From Brevundimonas sp. (GTDB lineage Bacteria; Pseudomonadota; Alphaproteobacteria; Caulobacterales; Caulobacteraceae): 64,000 nucleotides of DNA. The stretch covers positions 62,001-126,000 of the forward strand of contig NZ_JAQSDY010000025.1 of NCBI RefSeq assembly GCF_029946145.1, given 5' to 3'. Below, one piece after another: positions 44,347 through 51,961 of the stretch. The notes beneath the pieces are model-generated. The model saw nothing but the letters and a program-made list of their open reading frames with translations, made no database searches and had not been told where the DNA came from. Within the stretch, counting starts at the first letter, position 1; each line of letters starts with the position of its first letter. Made by a program: the position numbers and the translations under genes.

Positions 44347-44922
44347 ATGACAAAGTCCGCCATCTCCCAGGCCGAAGCCGAAGCCGCCGTTCGCACGCTC
44401 ATAGAGTGGGCCGGCGACGACCCCGCCCGTGAGGGTCTTCTGGACACGCCGGCCCGCGTCGCGCGCAGCTACAAGGAGCTGTTCGCCGGCTATGAGGTCG
44501 AGCCGCGTCAGTATCTGGAACGCACCTTCGAGGAGGTCGGCGGCTACAACCAGTTGGTCGTGCTGAAGGACATCCGCTTCGTCAGCTTCTGCGAGCATCA
44601 CATGCTGCCGGTCGTGGGCGTGGCCCACGTCGGCTATCTGCCGACCGACCGGGTGGTCGGCATCTCCAAGCTGGCGCGGGTGGTGCGCGGCTACGCCCGG
44701 CGGCTGCAGATCCAGGAGAAGATGACGTCCGAGATCGCGCTGGCGATCGAGGAGGTGCTGCGGCCCCAGGGCGTCGGCGTCGTGGTCGAGGCCGAGCACA
44801 GCTGCATGACCCTGCGCGGCGTCAACGCGCCGGGCGCCAGCCTGACCACCAGCCACCTGAGCGGCGTGGTGCGTGACGACCCGCGGACGCGCGAGGAATT
44901 CCTGCGGCTGGTGCGGGGCTGA
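44347..44922 (+). CDS. folE: GTP cyclohydrolase I
   Basis: First step of tetrahydrofolate synthesis, converting GTP to 7,8-dihydroneopterin triphosphate. 191 residues. Zinc and active-site residues are in FVSFCEHHMLPVVG and AEHSCMTLRGV; GISKLARVV and LQIQEKMTSEIA are typical. Folate supply links it loosely to the glycine cleavage system, which uses tetrahydrofolate. It is monocistronic and divergent from the GFA-like gene. Confidence 0.97.
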   Translation: MTKSAISQAEAEAAVRTLIEWAGDDPAREGLLDTPARVARSYKELFAGYEVEPRQYLERTFEEVGGYNQLVVLKDIRFVSFCEHHMLPVVGVAHVGYLPTDRVVGISKLARVVRGYARRLQIQEKMTSEIALAIEEVLRPQGVGVVVEAEHSCMTLRGVNAPGASLTTSHLSGVVRDDPRTREEFLRLVRG

Positions 44923-44982
44923 ACGCTGGTCTTCGGCAGCGCGATCGACCACTGTCCCCTCGACAACGAACGGGGGACGACC

Positions 44983-45495
44983 ATGGGGCTTTTCGATTTT
45001 CTGACCGGAAGCAAGACGCCGCCGGCCGGCGCGGTCCGTCAGCCTGTCGCTGAGCTGCGCAAGAGCCTGATGGACGTCAACCGGGCGACGGCGCCGTTCG
45101 TCATCCGTGACGGGAAGAAGGAGGGCGTCGACATGGTCGCCGAATGGCGGATCGTGGACGCCAGATGGTACGAAATCTTCGCCAAGGCCGGCATCAAGAA
45201 GGTCTTCAAGGTGCTGATGAAATTCGACGAGGCGAAGGGCGAGGTCCGCGCGGTCGACGAACTGTGGGAAGTCGAATGGCGCGCCGGCGTGCCGACGCTG
45301 AGCGCCAGCGGCTCGGCGTCCCGGGGCCAGAAGTGGGAGAAGAGCTTCGAGACCGTCTACGCCTTCCGCGAGGATGGATCGTACGGGCAGATCTACGACT
45401 ACCGGTTCGACACCAGCGAGATCAAGGATCCGATCCGGGCCGCCGTCCTGGCGGCGGGCTGGGGCTGGCGCGGGGTCGCTTTCAGCAAACTGTAG
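44983..45495 (+). CDS. Conserved protein of unknown function
   Basis: A 170-residue soluble protein starting MGLFDFLTGSKTPPAG, a lead seen in several small conserved families. The middle is rich in Trp/Lys/Glu (VAEWRIVDARWYEIFAKAGIKKVFKVLMKFDEAKGEVRAVDELWEVEWRAG), suggesting a beta-sandwich or cystatin-like fold. No signal or membrane segment. GGGGGAC precedes the ATG. Function not recognised; it lies between folE and an acyltransferase. Confidence 0.6.
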   Translation: MGLFDFLTGSKTPPAGAVRQPVAELRKSLMDVNRATAPFVIRDGKKEGVDMVAEWRIVDARWYEIFAKAGIKKVFKVLMKFDEAKGEVRAVDELWEVEWRAGVPTLSASGSASRGQKWEKSFETVYAFREDGSYGQIYDYRFDTSEIKDPIRAAVLAAGWGWRGVAFSKL

Positions 45496-45548
45496 GGCTC
45501 CATCGTGGCCCGGTCCTTGCGGAATTCGCCTCGAAGGAGGCCTTTCCG

Positions 45549-46697
45549 ATGGCCTGGACGGCGATATCGACCCGAAATGAAACAACGCCCATCGTTCGGG
45601 GCGGGTGGCTGGACGCCCTGCGTTTCATTGTGGCCGCGCTGATCATCCTGCATCACTTCCAGGGTGCGGGCCCCGTGCCGCTGGCCGAGAGCCTGCATCC
45701 GGTGTTCGAGCGTGGCGGTTTCCTGCTGACCAACTTCTTCCTGATCGACAGCGGCTATGTGCTGATGCGCGTCTACGGCGCGTCCGTGGCCGGGGGCCGG
45801 ATGTCGGCCGGGGACTTCTTCGCCAAACGCTTCCTGAGGGTCTGGCCCGCCCATATCATGATGGGCCTGAGTCTGATCGTCCTGGTCCTCGGCAGCGCCG
45901 CGCTCGGCTTCGGACCACGGGCGCCCGAGTGGTTCGACTGGAGCCAGCTGCCCGCGCAGATGGGACTGGTCCAGGCCTTCGGCGTGCCCGGCGGCTATGG
46001 CTGGAACGCGCCCAGCTGGTCGATCTCGGCCCTGATCGGCTGCTATCTCGCCTTCCCGTGGATGCTGAAGGGACTGGTCCGGTTGGGGCCGTGGAGCGTG
46101 CTGGCCCTGGGCGTCGGTCTGTACCTGCTGGCCAACCAGCTGACCTGGAGCCTGTTGGGCTACCCCGTCTACCAGATGCCGATGGGCTTCGGCTTCTTCC
46201 GGGCCCTGCCGCTGTTCTTCCTGGGCATGGCGCTGGCCTGGTTCGCGCAGAAGGTCTGGATCGCGCCGAAGCTGGCGGGCTGGGCCGGAGTCGCGGCGGC
46301 GGTGGGGCTCGCCGTGGCCCAGTATTTCGACAAGAACGCGCTGATCTCCCTGGTCTGCATCTCGACCATCATCCTGGCGGCCGGCGCCATCCCCACGCCG
46401 CGCCCGTCGAAATGGATCGAGAAGGCCGCACAGGTCTCGTTCTCGATGTTCATCACCAACGAGGTGGTGCGCATCGCCTGGTTCGGCATGGCCAATGTCG
46501 CCATCACCCGGTTCGCCCTGCCGGTTTCCGCCCAGTGGGCGCTGTGGATCGCGGGCGTGGCGGCGGCCTTCGTCTTCGCCTGGGCGTTCCACGTCGCGAT
46601 CGACACGCCGATCCAGAACCGCATCCGGATCTGGCTGAAAGGCCGGTCACGGCGCCCGGCGACATTCAGCCAGCCGGTCGTCTCGCTCGAAGGCTAG
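45549..46697 (+). CDS. Acyltransferase 3 family membrane protein
   Basis: A 382-residue integral membrane O-acyltransferase of the OafA/acyltransferase 3 family. It has about ten helices, LDALRFIVAALIILHHFQ with the catalytic-type His near the N-terminus, FFAKRFLRVWPAHIMM, and NAPSWSISALIGCYLAFPWML. It probably acetylates a surface sugar. AAGGAGG lies 8 bases before the ATG at 45549; the longer frame back to 45144 overlaps the previous gene in another frame. Confidence 0.88.
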   Translation: MAWTAISTRNETTPIVRGGWLDALRFIVAALIILHHFQGAGPVPLAESLHPVFERGGFLLTNFFLIDSGYVLMRVYGASVAGGRMSAGDFFAKRFLRVWPAHIMMGLSLIVLVLGSAALGFGPRAPEWFDWSQLPAQMGLVQAFGVPGGYGWNAPSWSISALIGCYLAFPWMLKGLVRLGPWSVLALGVGLYLLANQLTWSLLGYPVYQMPMGFGFFRALPLFFLGMALAWFAQKVWIAPKLAGWAGVAAAVGLAVAQYFDKNALISLVCISTIILAAGAIPTPRPSKWIEKAAQVSFSMFITNEVVRIAWFGMANVAITRFALPVSAQWALWIAGVAAAFVFAWAFHVAIDTPIQNRIRIWLKGRSRRPATFSQPVVSLEG

Positions 46698-46708
46698 CGG
46701 GCCCGCCG

Positions 46709-48031
46709 TCAGCCCGTGCAGTCCCCCGCCGAGCCGACCTCGACGCGCCCGCCCTTCATCACCAGCCGCGGCGTCCGCAGAGGAGCCAGCGTCGCCGTCG
46801 GATCGCCCCGGACCGCGACCAGGTCGGCCCAGGACCGGCTCTTCAGCACCCCCAGGCCGTCGTCGCCGAGCAGGCGTCCCGCCTCCCACGTCGCCGTCCG
46901 AAGCGCCTCGACGGGTGTCAGTCCCGCCTCGACATAGCCGTCCATGGTCGCCCGCGAGCCGGCGCCGCGTCCAGGCGCATAGGGGAAGTAGAGGTCCGAG
47001 CCCATGGCGATGCGCACGCCCAGCCGGTGCGCCCGCATCAGCCGGTCGCGGCCGCCCTGCAGATGGCGGTCGACCTCCTCGCGCGGCGGCTGCTGCGGCC
47101 ATGAGGCGACGAAGGTGAGCGCCATCTCCAGCGACGGGTCGGTCGGCACGAGCCAGACCCCCTTCGACGCCATGAGGCGCAGTGTGTCGTCGGACACCTC
47201 ATAGGCGTGCTCGATGGAGGTCACGCCCGCCTCGACCGCCTCGCGGATCGCCTCGTCCCCGGTGGCGTGGGCGGCGACGGGGATACGGTGACGTTTCGCC
47301 TCCGAAACGATGGCGGCCATCTCCTCGACGGACAGGCGGGTCCGCTGGGGCGTGGCCTCGGGATACATCTTGATGACGTCGGCGCCGCGGGCGATGGCGT
47401 CGCGCACGGCGGCGCGCGCGTCCTCCACGCCGTTGACGACCCGGTACTCGCCCGCGACCAGGCCGTGCGGATCGGCGGGCTGGGGCTCCAGCTGGCCGCC
47501 CGCGGGGGCCAGACCGGGACCGGAGCCGTAGATGCGCGGCCCGGCCACGCGGCCGTCGTCGACGCCGCGTTCCAGCATCAGATCCAGGAACTGGCCCGAA
47601 TTGCCCAGGTCGCGCACGGCGGTGAAGCCGGCTTCCAGATACTGGCGCGCCCGCTGCGCCCCGGTCAGGGCGCGATAGATGTCGCCCTGTACGCCCCGGT
47701 CGCGGGCGGCGGCGTCGGACAGGCCCTCGCCGTTGCGCTGCTCGAGCAGCAGATGGGTGTGGGCGTCGATCAGGCCGGGGATCACCGAACAGCCGCGCAG
47801 GTCCAGGACGGTCGCGCCTTCGGGCGCGGCCAGGGACTCTCCGACCTCGGCGACGCGATCGCCCCGGATCAGGATGTCGCGCGGTCCGACCATCCGCCCG
47901 GCCTCTGAATCGAACAGGTTTCCGGCGTGAACCAGCACCATGGGCCGCGGGGCGTTCCGGGCGACGGCGGCGAACGGCAGACAGGCGGCCAGCAGGGCGG
48001 CGGCCGAGGCGGCGAGGGTCAGGCGGGTCAT
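46709..48031 (-). CDS. Exported metal-dependent amidohydrolase
   Basis: A 440-residue amidohydrolase of the imidazolonepropionase/Xaa-Pro dipeptidase-like subgroup. Signal peptide MTRLTLAASAAALLAACLPFAAVA, then the metal motif PGLIDAHTHLLLEQ. VIKMYPEATPQ, where a carboxylated Lys or other ligand is expected, AAHATGDEA, SIEHAYEVSD and AMGSDLYFPY complete the TIM-barrel site. It may cleave dipeptides or cyclic amides in the periplasm. The ATG at 48031 is chosen by its signal peptide. It is convergent with the acyltransferase. Confidence 0.9.
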   Translation of the reverse strand: MTRLTLAASAAALLAACLPFAAVARNAPRPMVLVHAGNLFDSEAGRMVGPRDILIRGDRVAEVGESLAAPEGATVLDLRGCSVIPGLIDAHTHLLLEQRNGEGLSDAAARDRGVQGDIYRALTGAQRARQYLEAGFTAVRDLGNSGQFLDLMLERGVDDGRVAGPRIYGSGPGLAPAGGQLEPQPADPHGLVAGEYRVVNGVEDARAAVRDAIARGADVIKMYPEATPQRTRLSVEEMAAIVSEAKRHRIPVAAHATGDEAIREAVEAGVTSIEHAYEVSDDTLRLMASKGVWLVPTDPSLEMALTFVASWPQQPPREEVDRHLQGGRDRLMRAHRLGVRIAMGSDLYFPYAPGRGAGSRATMDGYVEAGLTPVEALRTATWEAGRLLGDDGLGVLKSRSWADLVAVRGDPTATLAPLRTPRLVMKGGRVEVGSAGDCTG

Positions 48032-48147
48032 GCAGTCTCCGATCCGTTGCGCCGGGGAGAGGCTGACAGAACACCGATCGGATGCGAAGCGGTCTGTGAA
48101 TTCTTCGTAAGCTTGGCCCCTCCCCGTGTCCGACCTAGAACGGAAGC

Positions 48148-49023
48148 GTGAACACGCCTGTCGACACCGATCCGTCCGCACTCGCCCGCGCCGCCGAAGC
48201 CGGCGACGGCGCGGCGGCGGCGCGTCTGGCCGTGCTGACCGGCATGGGGCTGGGCGTCGCGCCCGACTGGAATCGGGCGATGGAGTTGCTGGCCCGGGCC
48301 GCGAACCTCGGGTTCGAACCCGCGCGGGATCAGACTGCCCTGCTGGCCGGAACCTCGGCGCCGGACGACTGGCTCAAGGCAGCCCGGGACGCTGATATCG
48401 CCGGCTGGCTGACCGCGCCGCGCCCGCGCGTGCTGTCAGAGGGGCCGGCGATCTTCGCCATCGACGGATTTCTGGCTCCGGCGGTCTGCGACTGGATGAT
48501 CGCGCGGGCCCGGGCCTTGGCGGAACCGGCCCTGGTCTATGACCTCGCGACCGGCGAGGGACGGCGCGAGAGCGTGCGCACAAACACCGCGGCGCAGTTC
48601 GACCTCGGGCGGATGGACGTGGTGCTGGCCCTGGTGCGCGAGCGGATCGCGCGGGCGGTGGGCCTGCCCGTGCCGGGGCTGGAGTGGACCCAGGTGCTGC
48701 ACTACGCCGTGGGCCAGACGTTCGACTGGCACGTGGACTGGCTGGATCCGGCGACGCCCGGATACGCCGCCGATCTGACCGCGGGCGGCCAGCGGATCGC
48801 AACCCTGCTGGTCTTCCTCAACGACGATTTCGAGGGCGGCGAGACCGCATTCGAGGCCGGCGGCCTGCGCCACCGGGGCCGCAAGGGCGACGCCCTGCTG
48901 TGGGCCAACACCCTGCCCGACGGTTCGATCGACCGGCGCACCCGGCACGCGGGTCTGCCGCCGACCAAGGGCGAGAAATGGGTGCTGTCGCAGTGGCTCA
49001 GGGGACGGGCGCGCAGGACCTGA
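48148..49023 (+). CDS. 2OG-Fe(II) oxygenase (prolyl 4-hydroxylase-like) with Sel1-like N-terminus
   Basis: A 291-residue protein starting at GTG. Residues 8-75 form a Sel1/TPR-like helical segment (ALARAAEAGDGAAAARLAVL, WNRAMELLARAANLGFEPARD). The P4H-type dioxygenase domain has HxD in TFDWHVDWLD, the distal His in RTRHAGLPP, and the 2OG-binding Lys in GEKWVLSQW. LVFLNDDFEGGETAF is characteristic. It uses iron, 2-oxoglutarate and oxygen; the substrate is unknown. Convergent with fliE, with a gap of 6 bases. Confidence 0.9.
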   Translation: MNTPVDTDPSALARAAEAGDGAAAARLAVLTGMGLGVAPDWNRAMELLARAANLGFEPARDQTALLAGTSAPDDWLKAARDADIAGWLTAPRPRVLSEGPAIFAIDGFLAPAVCDWMIARARALAEPALVYDLATGEGRRESVRTNTAAQFDLGRMDVVLALVRERIARAVGLPVPGLEWTQVLHYAVGQTFDWHVDWLDPATPGYAADLTAGGQRIATLLVFLNDDFEGGETAFEAGGLRHRGRKGDALLWANTLPDGSIDRRTRHAGLPPTKGEKWVLSQWLRGRARRT

Positions 49024-49029
49024 CGGGCG

Positions 49030-49329
49030 TCAGATCGGCATCCGCATGATCTCCTGATAGGCCTGGATCACCTGGTCGCGGACGGCCATGACGGTTTCCA
49101 GCGAGGCCTCGGCCGAGGACACGGCGGTGACCACGTCGATCAGACTGCCCTGCCCCTGCACCGCCGAGGCCATCTGGGTCTCGGCCGCGCGCGAGCTTTG
49201 CGTCATGTCGCCCATGACGCTGGTCAGCATGTCGGCGAAGCCGGACTGGCCGACGTTCGCGCCGCCCCCGACCGGCGAGGCGCCGTCCTGGATCGCCGCA
49301 TAGGCCTTGGCCGCCATCAAGGGGTTCAT
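49030..49329 (-). CDS. fliE: Flagellar hook-basal body protein FliE
   Basis: Rod-MS ring junction protein, 99 residues. The C-terminal [40 protein letters not shown] is diagnostic. Third gene of flgB-flgC-fliE, 10 bases after flgC. Confidence 0.95.
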   Translation of the reverse strand: MNPLMAAKAYAAIQDGASPVGGGANVGQSGFADMLTSVMGDMTQSSRAAETQMASAVQGQGSLIDVVTAVSSAEASLETVMAVRDQVIQAYQEIMRMPI

Positions 49330-49339
49330 CGCTCAGGCC

Positions 49340-49759
49340 CTATTTCTTCAGCAGGTCGAGGGTGCGGCTGTCCATCGAGCGCGCGGTCTCGATGATGTTC
49401 AGATTGGCTTCGTAGGCGCGCTGGGCCTCGCGCATGTCCATGGCCTCGACCAGGGTGTCGACGTTGGGACGCAGCACATAGCCCTCGGCGTTTGCCGCCG
49501 GATGGCCCGGATCGTATTCGGTGCGGAAATCGCCCATGTCGGGCCGCACCTCGGCCAGGGTCACGCCCGTGGCGCCGTTGATCTCGCGCGCCTGGAAGAC
49601 GGGGATCTGGCGGCGGTAGGGCTGGCCGCCCGCCACCTGCGCCGTGGATTGCGCGTTGGCGATATTCTCGGCGATCACCCGCATGCGCGACTGCTGGGCC
49701 TTCAGGGCGCTGGCCGCGACGGCCATGGCGCTGTTGCGCGGGGGGATGGGGTCAGGCAT
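49340..49759 (-). CDS. flgC: Flagellar basal-body rod protein FlgC
   Basis: Proximal rod protein, 139 residues. Rod-protein N-terminal motif ALKAQQSRMRVIAENIANAQS, variable middle, and the C-terminal VDTLVEAMDMREAQRAYEANLNIIETARSM coiled coil. It lies 11 bases after flgB. Confidence 0.96.
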   Translation of the reverse strand: MPDPIPPRNSAMAVAASALKAQQSRMRVIAENIANAQSTAQVAGGQPYRRQIPVFQAREINGATGVTLAEVRPDMGDFRTEYDPGHPAANAEGYVLRPNVDTLVEAMDMREAQRAYEANLNIIETARSMDSRTLDLLKK

Positions 49760-49770
49760 CGGTCAGCTCC

Positions 49771-50178
49771 TCATCGGCCGGGCGCGCGGGCGGCCATGCG
49801 CAGCATCTGCATGGACTTCTGGTAGAAGCCGATGGCCGCATCATAGGCCATGCGGCTCTCGGCCATCTTGAGCATCTGCTCCTCGACCACGACGGAATTG
49901 CCGTCGAGCGTGGTCTCCGAATCGGGCGCGGACTGCGTCTGGAAGCGGGCAGTCTGGCCCGCGGGGGCGATGTGCATGGCGCTGGTGCGGGTCATGCGGA
50001 CCCCGCCGCCGCCCTCGCGCATCGCCGCGGCGAAATCGGTCGGCTGGTTCAGGTCGCGGCTGACGTAGCCGGGCGTGTCGGCATTGGCGACATTCTGGGC
50101 GATGACCCGTTGACGCTCGTCCAGCCAGGACAGGCGGCCCTTGATCTGGCCGAGCAGCGGCAGGTCGGTGAAACCCAC
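49771..50178 (-). CDS. flgB: Flagellar basal-body rod protein FlgB
   Basis: Proximal rod protein, 135 residues. N-terminal WLDERQRVIAQNVANADTPGYVSRD and C-terminal VVEEQMLKMAESRMAYDAAIGFYQKSMQML are typical. Start taken at GTG 50178 (VGFTDLPLLGQ), with AAGGGG 8 bases upstream; the ATG at 50220 would add 14 odd residues. First gene of flgB-flgC-fliE behind a CtrA-like promoter shared with divergent fliO. Confidence 0.94.
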   Translation of the reverse strand: MGFTDLPLLGQIKGRLSWLDERQRVIAQNVANADTPGYVSRDLNQPTDFAAAMREGGGGVRMTRTSAMHIAPAGQTARFQTQSAPDSETTLDGNSVVVEEQMLKMAESRMAYDAAIGFYQKSMQMLRMAARAPGR

Positions 50179-50228
50179 GTTTGGCGCCCCTTGCAAGCGG
50201 ACCGGGCGCCGACCGCCCACAGTAGATA

Positions 50229-50266
50229 GGCAGTAACTGCCGCGTGCATGGTTAACGGGACGTTAT
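50229..50266 (-). promoter_or_regulatory. flgB promoter with CtrA-like box (divergent with fliO)
   Basis: On the minus strand ATAACGTCCCGTTAACC, then ATGCACGCGGCAGTTACTGC. It aligns without gaps to the fliF and fliQ blocks. A further GTTAACC half-site lies at 50278-50284 facing fliO, so one or two CtrA sites may serve both directions. Confidence 0.7.
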
Positions 50267-50305
50267 CTCAACGCGGCGTTAACCATGATCGCCGAAGGCT
50301 GGGGC

Positions 50306-50575
50306 ATGAATTTTCTCGACCTGCTGCGAGCCCTGTTCGCGCTCGCCTTCACCCTGGGCATCATCGGCCTGGCCGCGTGGGCGGCCCGGCGGTACGCCCC
50401 GGCGCTGCTGGCGCGCCTCAGCGCCGAGCGCGGCGAAAAGCGCATGAAGGTGGTCGAGACCCTGATGCTGGACCCTGCCCGCCGGCTGGTGCTGGTCTCG
50501 GTCGACGGCGAGGAGCGGCTGCTGATGCTCGGCGAAGGGCGCGAGCTGATCGAGCCGCGCGGGGACGCCAAGTGA
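50306..50575 (+). CDS. fliO: Flagellar biosynthesis protein FliO
   Basis: Accessory export-gate assembly protein, 89 residues. One N-terminal membrane helix (LLRALFALAFTLGIIGLAAWAARRYAP), then a small beta domain (MKVVETLMLDPARRLVLVSVDGEERLLMLGEGRELIE) typical of FliO. ATG 50306 has GAAGG 7 bases upstream; the ATG at 50285 has none. The stop overlaps the fliP GTG as GTGA. Confidence 0.88.
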   Translation: MNFLDLLRALFALAFTLGIIGLAAWAARRYAPALLARLSAERGEKRMKVVETLMLDPARRLVLVSVDGEERLLMLGEGRELIEPRGDAK

Positions 50576-51552
50576 AACGCACGGACGTTCTCCCTCCCCT
50601 TCCGGGGGAGGGTGGTCGCGCAGCGACCGGGTGGGAGGGGCTTGGCGACACGAACACCAGCGGCCGCCTCGCCGAGCCGTCCCCACCCCGTCGCCGCTGC
50701 GCGCCGACGCCCCTCCCCCGGAGGGGGAGGGAGACGCAGGCGCTGTTCGTCCTGCCCACCCGCGCCGAACTGAAGCGCGCGGCCCTGCTGTCGCTGATCA
50801 CCACCCTGGCCTGTCTGCTCTGGCCGCTGGCGGCCCTGGCCCAGGACATCGCCGCAGCCGGCGGACCCGGCGCGGCCATCAATGTCGACCTCGGCACCGG
50901 CGCGGGCCTGACCGAGCGCGTGGTCCAGCTGGTCGGCCTGATGACCGTGCTGTCGCTGGCGCCGTCGATCGTGATCATGACCACCAGCTTCGTGCGAATC
51001 GTCGTGGTGCTGTCGCTGCTGCGCACCGCCCTGGGCATGCAGCAGTCGCCGCCGAACGCTGTTCTGGTGTCCCTGGCCCTGTTCCTGAGCGCCATCGTGA
51101 TGGCTCCGACGTGGCAGGACGCCTATGATTCGGGCATCCGACCCCTGCTGGATCAGCAGATGGAGCTGCCCCAGGCCTTCGATGCGGCGTCGGAACCTGT
51201 GAAGACTTTCATGCTGGCCCAGGTGGACCGCGACGACCTCGCGCTGTTCGTCCGGCTGTCCCGATTGGAGGCCCCGACGGCGGCCGCCGACCTGCCCCTG
51301 AGAGTGGTCACGCCGGCCTTCATGATCAGCGAGTTGAAGAAGGCCTTCGAAATCGGATTTCTCCTTTTCGTTCCGTTCCTTGTGATCGATCTGGTGGTCG
51401 CCAGCGTGCTCATGTCCATGGGCATGATGATGCTGCCTCCGGTAGTGATTTCCCTCCCGTTCAAGCTGATCTTTTTCGTGCTCGTGGACGGCTGGAGATT
51501 GGTGGCCGGAAGCCTCGTCGAAAGCTTCCAGAGAGCGTCCGGTACCGGGTAA
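50572..51552 (+). CDS. fliP: Flagellar biosynthesis protein FliP with repeat-encoded N-terminal insertion
   Basis: Core export-gate protein. From residue about 65 it has the normal architecture: signal peptide (LLSLITTLACLLWPLAALAQ), then membrane helices with the conserved blocks LMTVLSLAPSIVIMTTSFVRIVVVLSLLR, QQSPPNAVLVSLALFLS, TPAFMISELKKAFEIGFLLFVPFLVIDLVV and MLPPVVISLPFKLIFFVLVDGW. The frame opens at a GTG overlapping the fliO stop. Residues 7-54 are encoded by a 144-bp palindromic repeat, making the protein 326 residues against about 245-265 usual. There is no ATG, GTG or TTG between the repeat and the signal peptide. Confidence 0.93.
   Translation: MKRTDVLPPLPGEGGRAATGWEGLGDTNTSGRLAEPSPPRRRCAPTPLPRRGRETQALFVLPTRAELKRAALLSLITTLACLLWPLAALAQDIAAAGGPGAAINVDLGTGAGLTERVVQLVGLMTVLSLAPSIVIMTTSFVRIVVVLSLLRTALGMQQSPPNAVLVSLALFLSAIVMAPTWQDAYDSGIRPLLDQQMELPQAFDAASEPVKTFMLAQVDRDDLALFVRLSRLEAPTAAADLPLRVVTPAFMISELKKAFEIGFLLFVPFLVIDLVVASVLMSMGMMMLPPVVISLPFKLIFFVLVDGWRLVAGSLVESFQRASGTG
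50590..50733. repeat. 144-bp palindromic element inserted in frame in fliP
   Basis: Left arm starts CTCCCTCCCCTTCCGGGGGA and continues to GGGTGGGAGGGG (50590-50640). The right arm (50679-50733), read on the opposite strand, repeats this pattern with several mismatches. Each arm holds its own hairpin. Length 144 is a multiple of three with no stop codon in the fliP frame. It resembles the element at 18664-18808 and the arms at 32552 and 32974. Confidence 0.85.
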
Positions 51553-51670
51553 ATCCCCAGCCCGTGGGGCTTACAGCCGCGAAGTCGCTTGCCAAGGGAA
51601 TAAAAAGCGGCGTCAATCCGTCCGTCATCGCCCCTGAATCGGGGCGAGCTTTCATCGGGAAACGACCCAC

Positions 51671-51949
51671 ATGACCACCCAAGCAGAACTCATCGCCTCC
51701 GTCGCCAAGGACGCCGGTGTCAGCCAGGCCGACGCTGGCCGCATGCTCGACGCCCTCGTCAAGAACATCCACAAGTCGCTGACCGGCGGCGGCGACGTGC
51801 GCATCTCCAACCTCGGCGTGTTCGACACCGCCGCCCGCGCCGCCCGTGAAGGCCGCAACCCGGCCACCGGCGCGACGATCAAGATCGCCGCCTCCAAGGC
51901 CGTGCGCTTCCGCGTGTCGAAGCCGCTCAAGGATGCGGTGAACAAGTAA
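51671..51949 (+). CDS. hup: HU family DNA-binding protein
   Basis: Histone-like protein, 92 residues. N-terminal TQAELIASVAKDAGVSQADAGRMLDALV, then VRISNLGVFDTAARAAREGRNPATGATIKI (the DNA-binding beta arm with RNPATG) and the C-terminal SKAVRFRVSKPLKDAV. It bends and compacts DNA and may assist nearby flagellar promoters. A CGCCCC/GGGGCG hairpin (51629-51646) lies in its leader. Confidence 0.95.
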   Translation: MTTQAELIASVAKDAGVSQADAGRMLDALVKNIHKSLTGGGDVRISNLGVFDTAARAAREGRNPATGATIKIAASKAVRFRVSKPLKDAVNK

Positions 51950-51961
51950 GAACCGTCAGGT

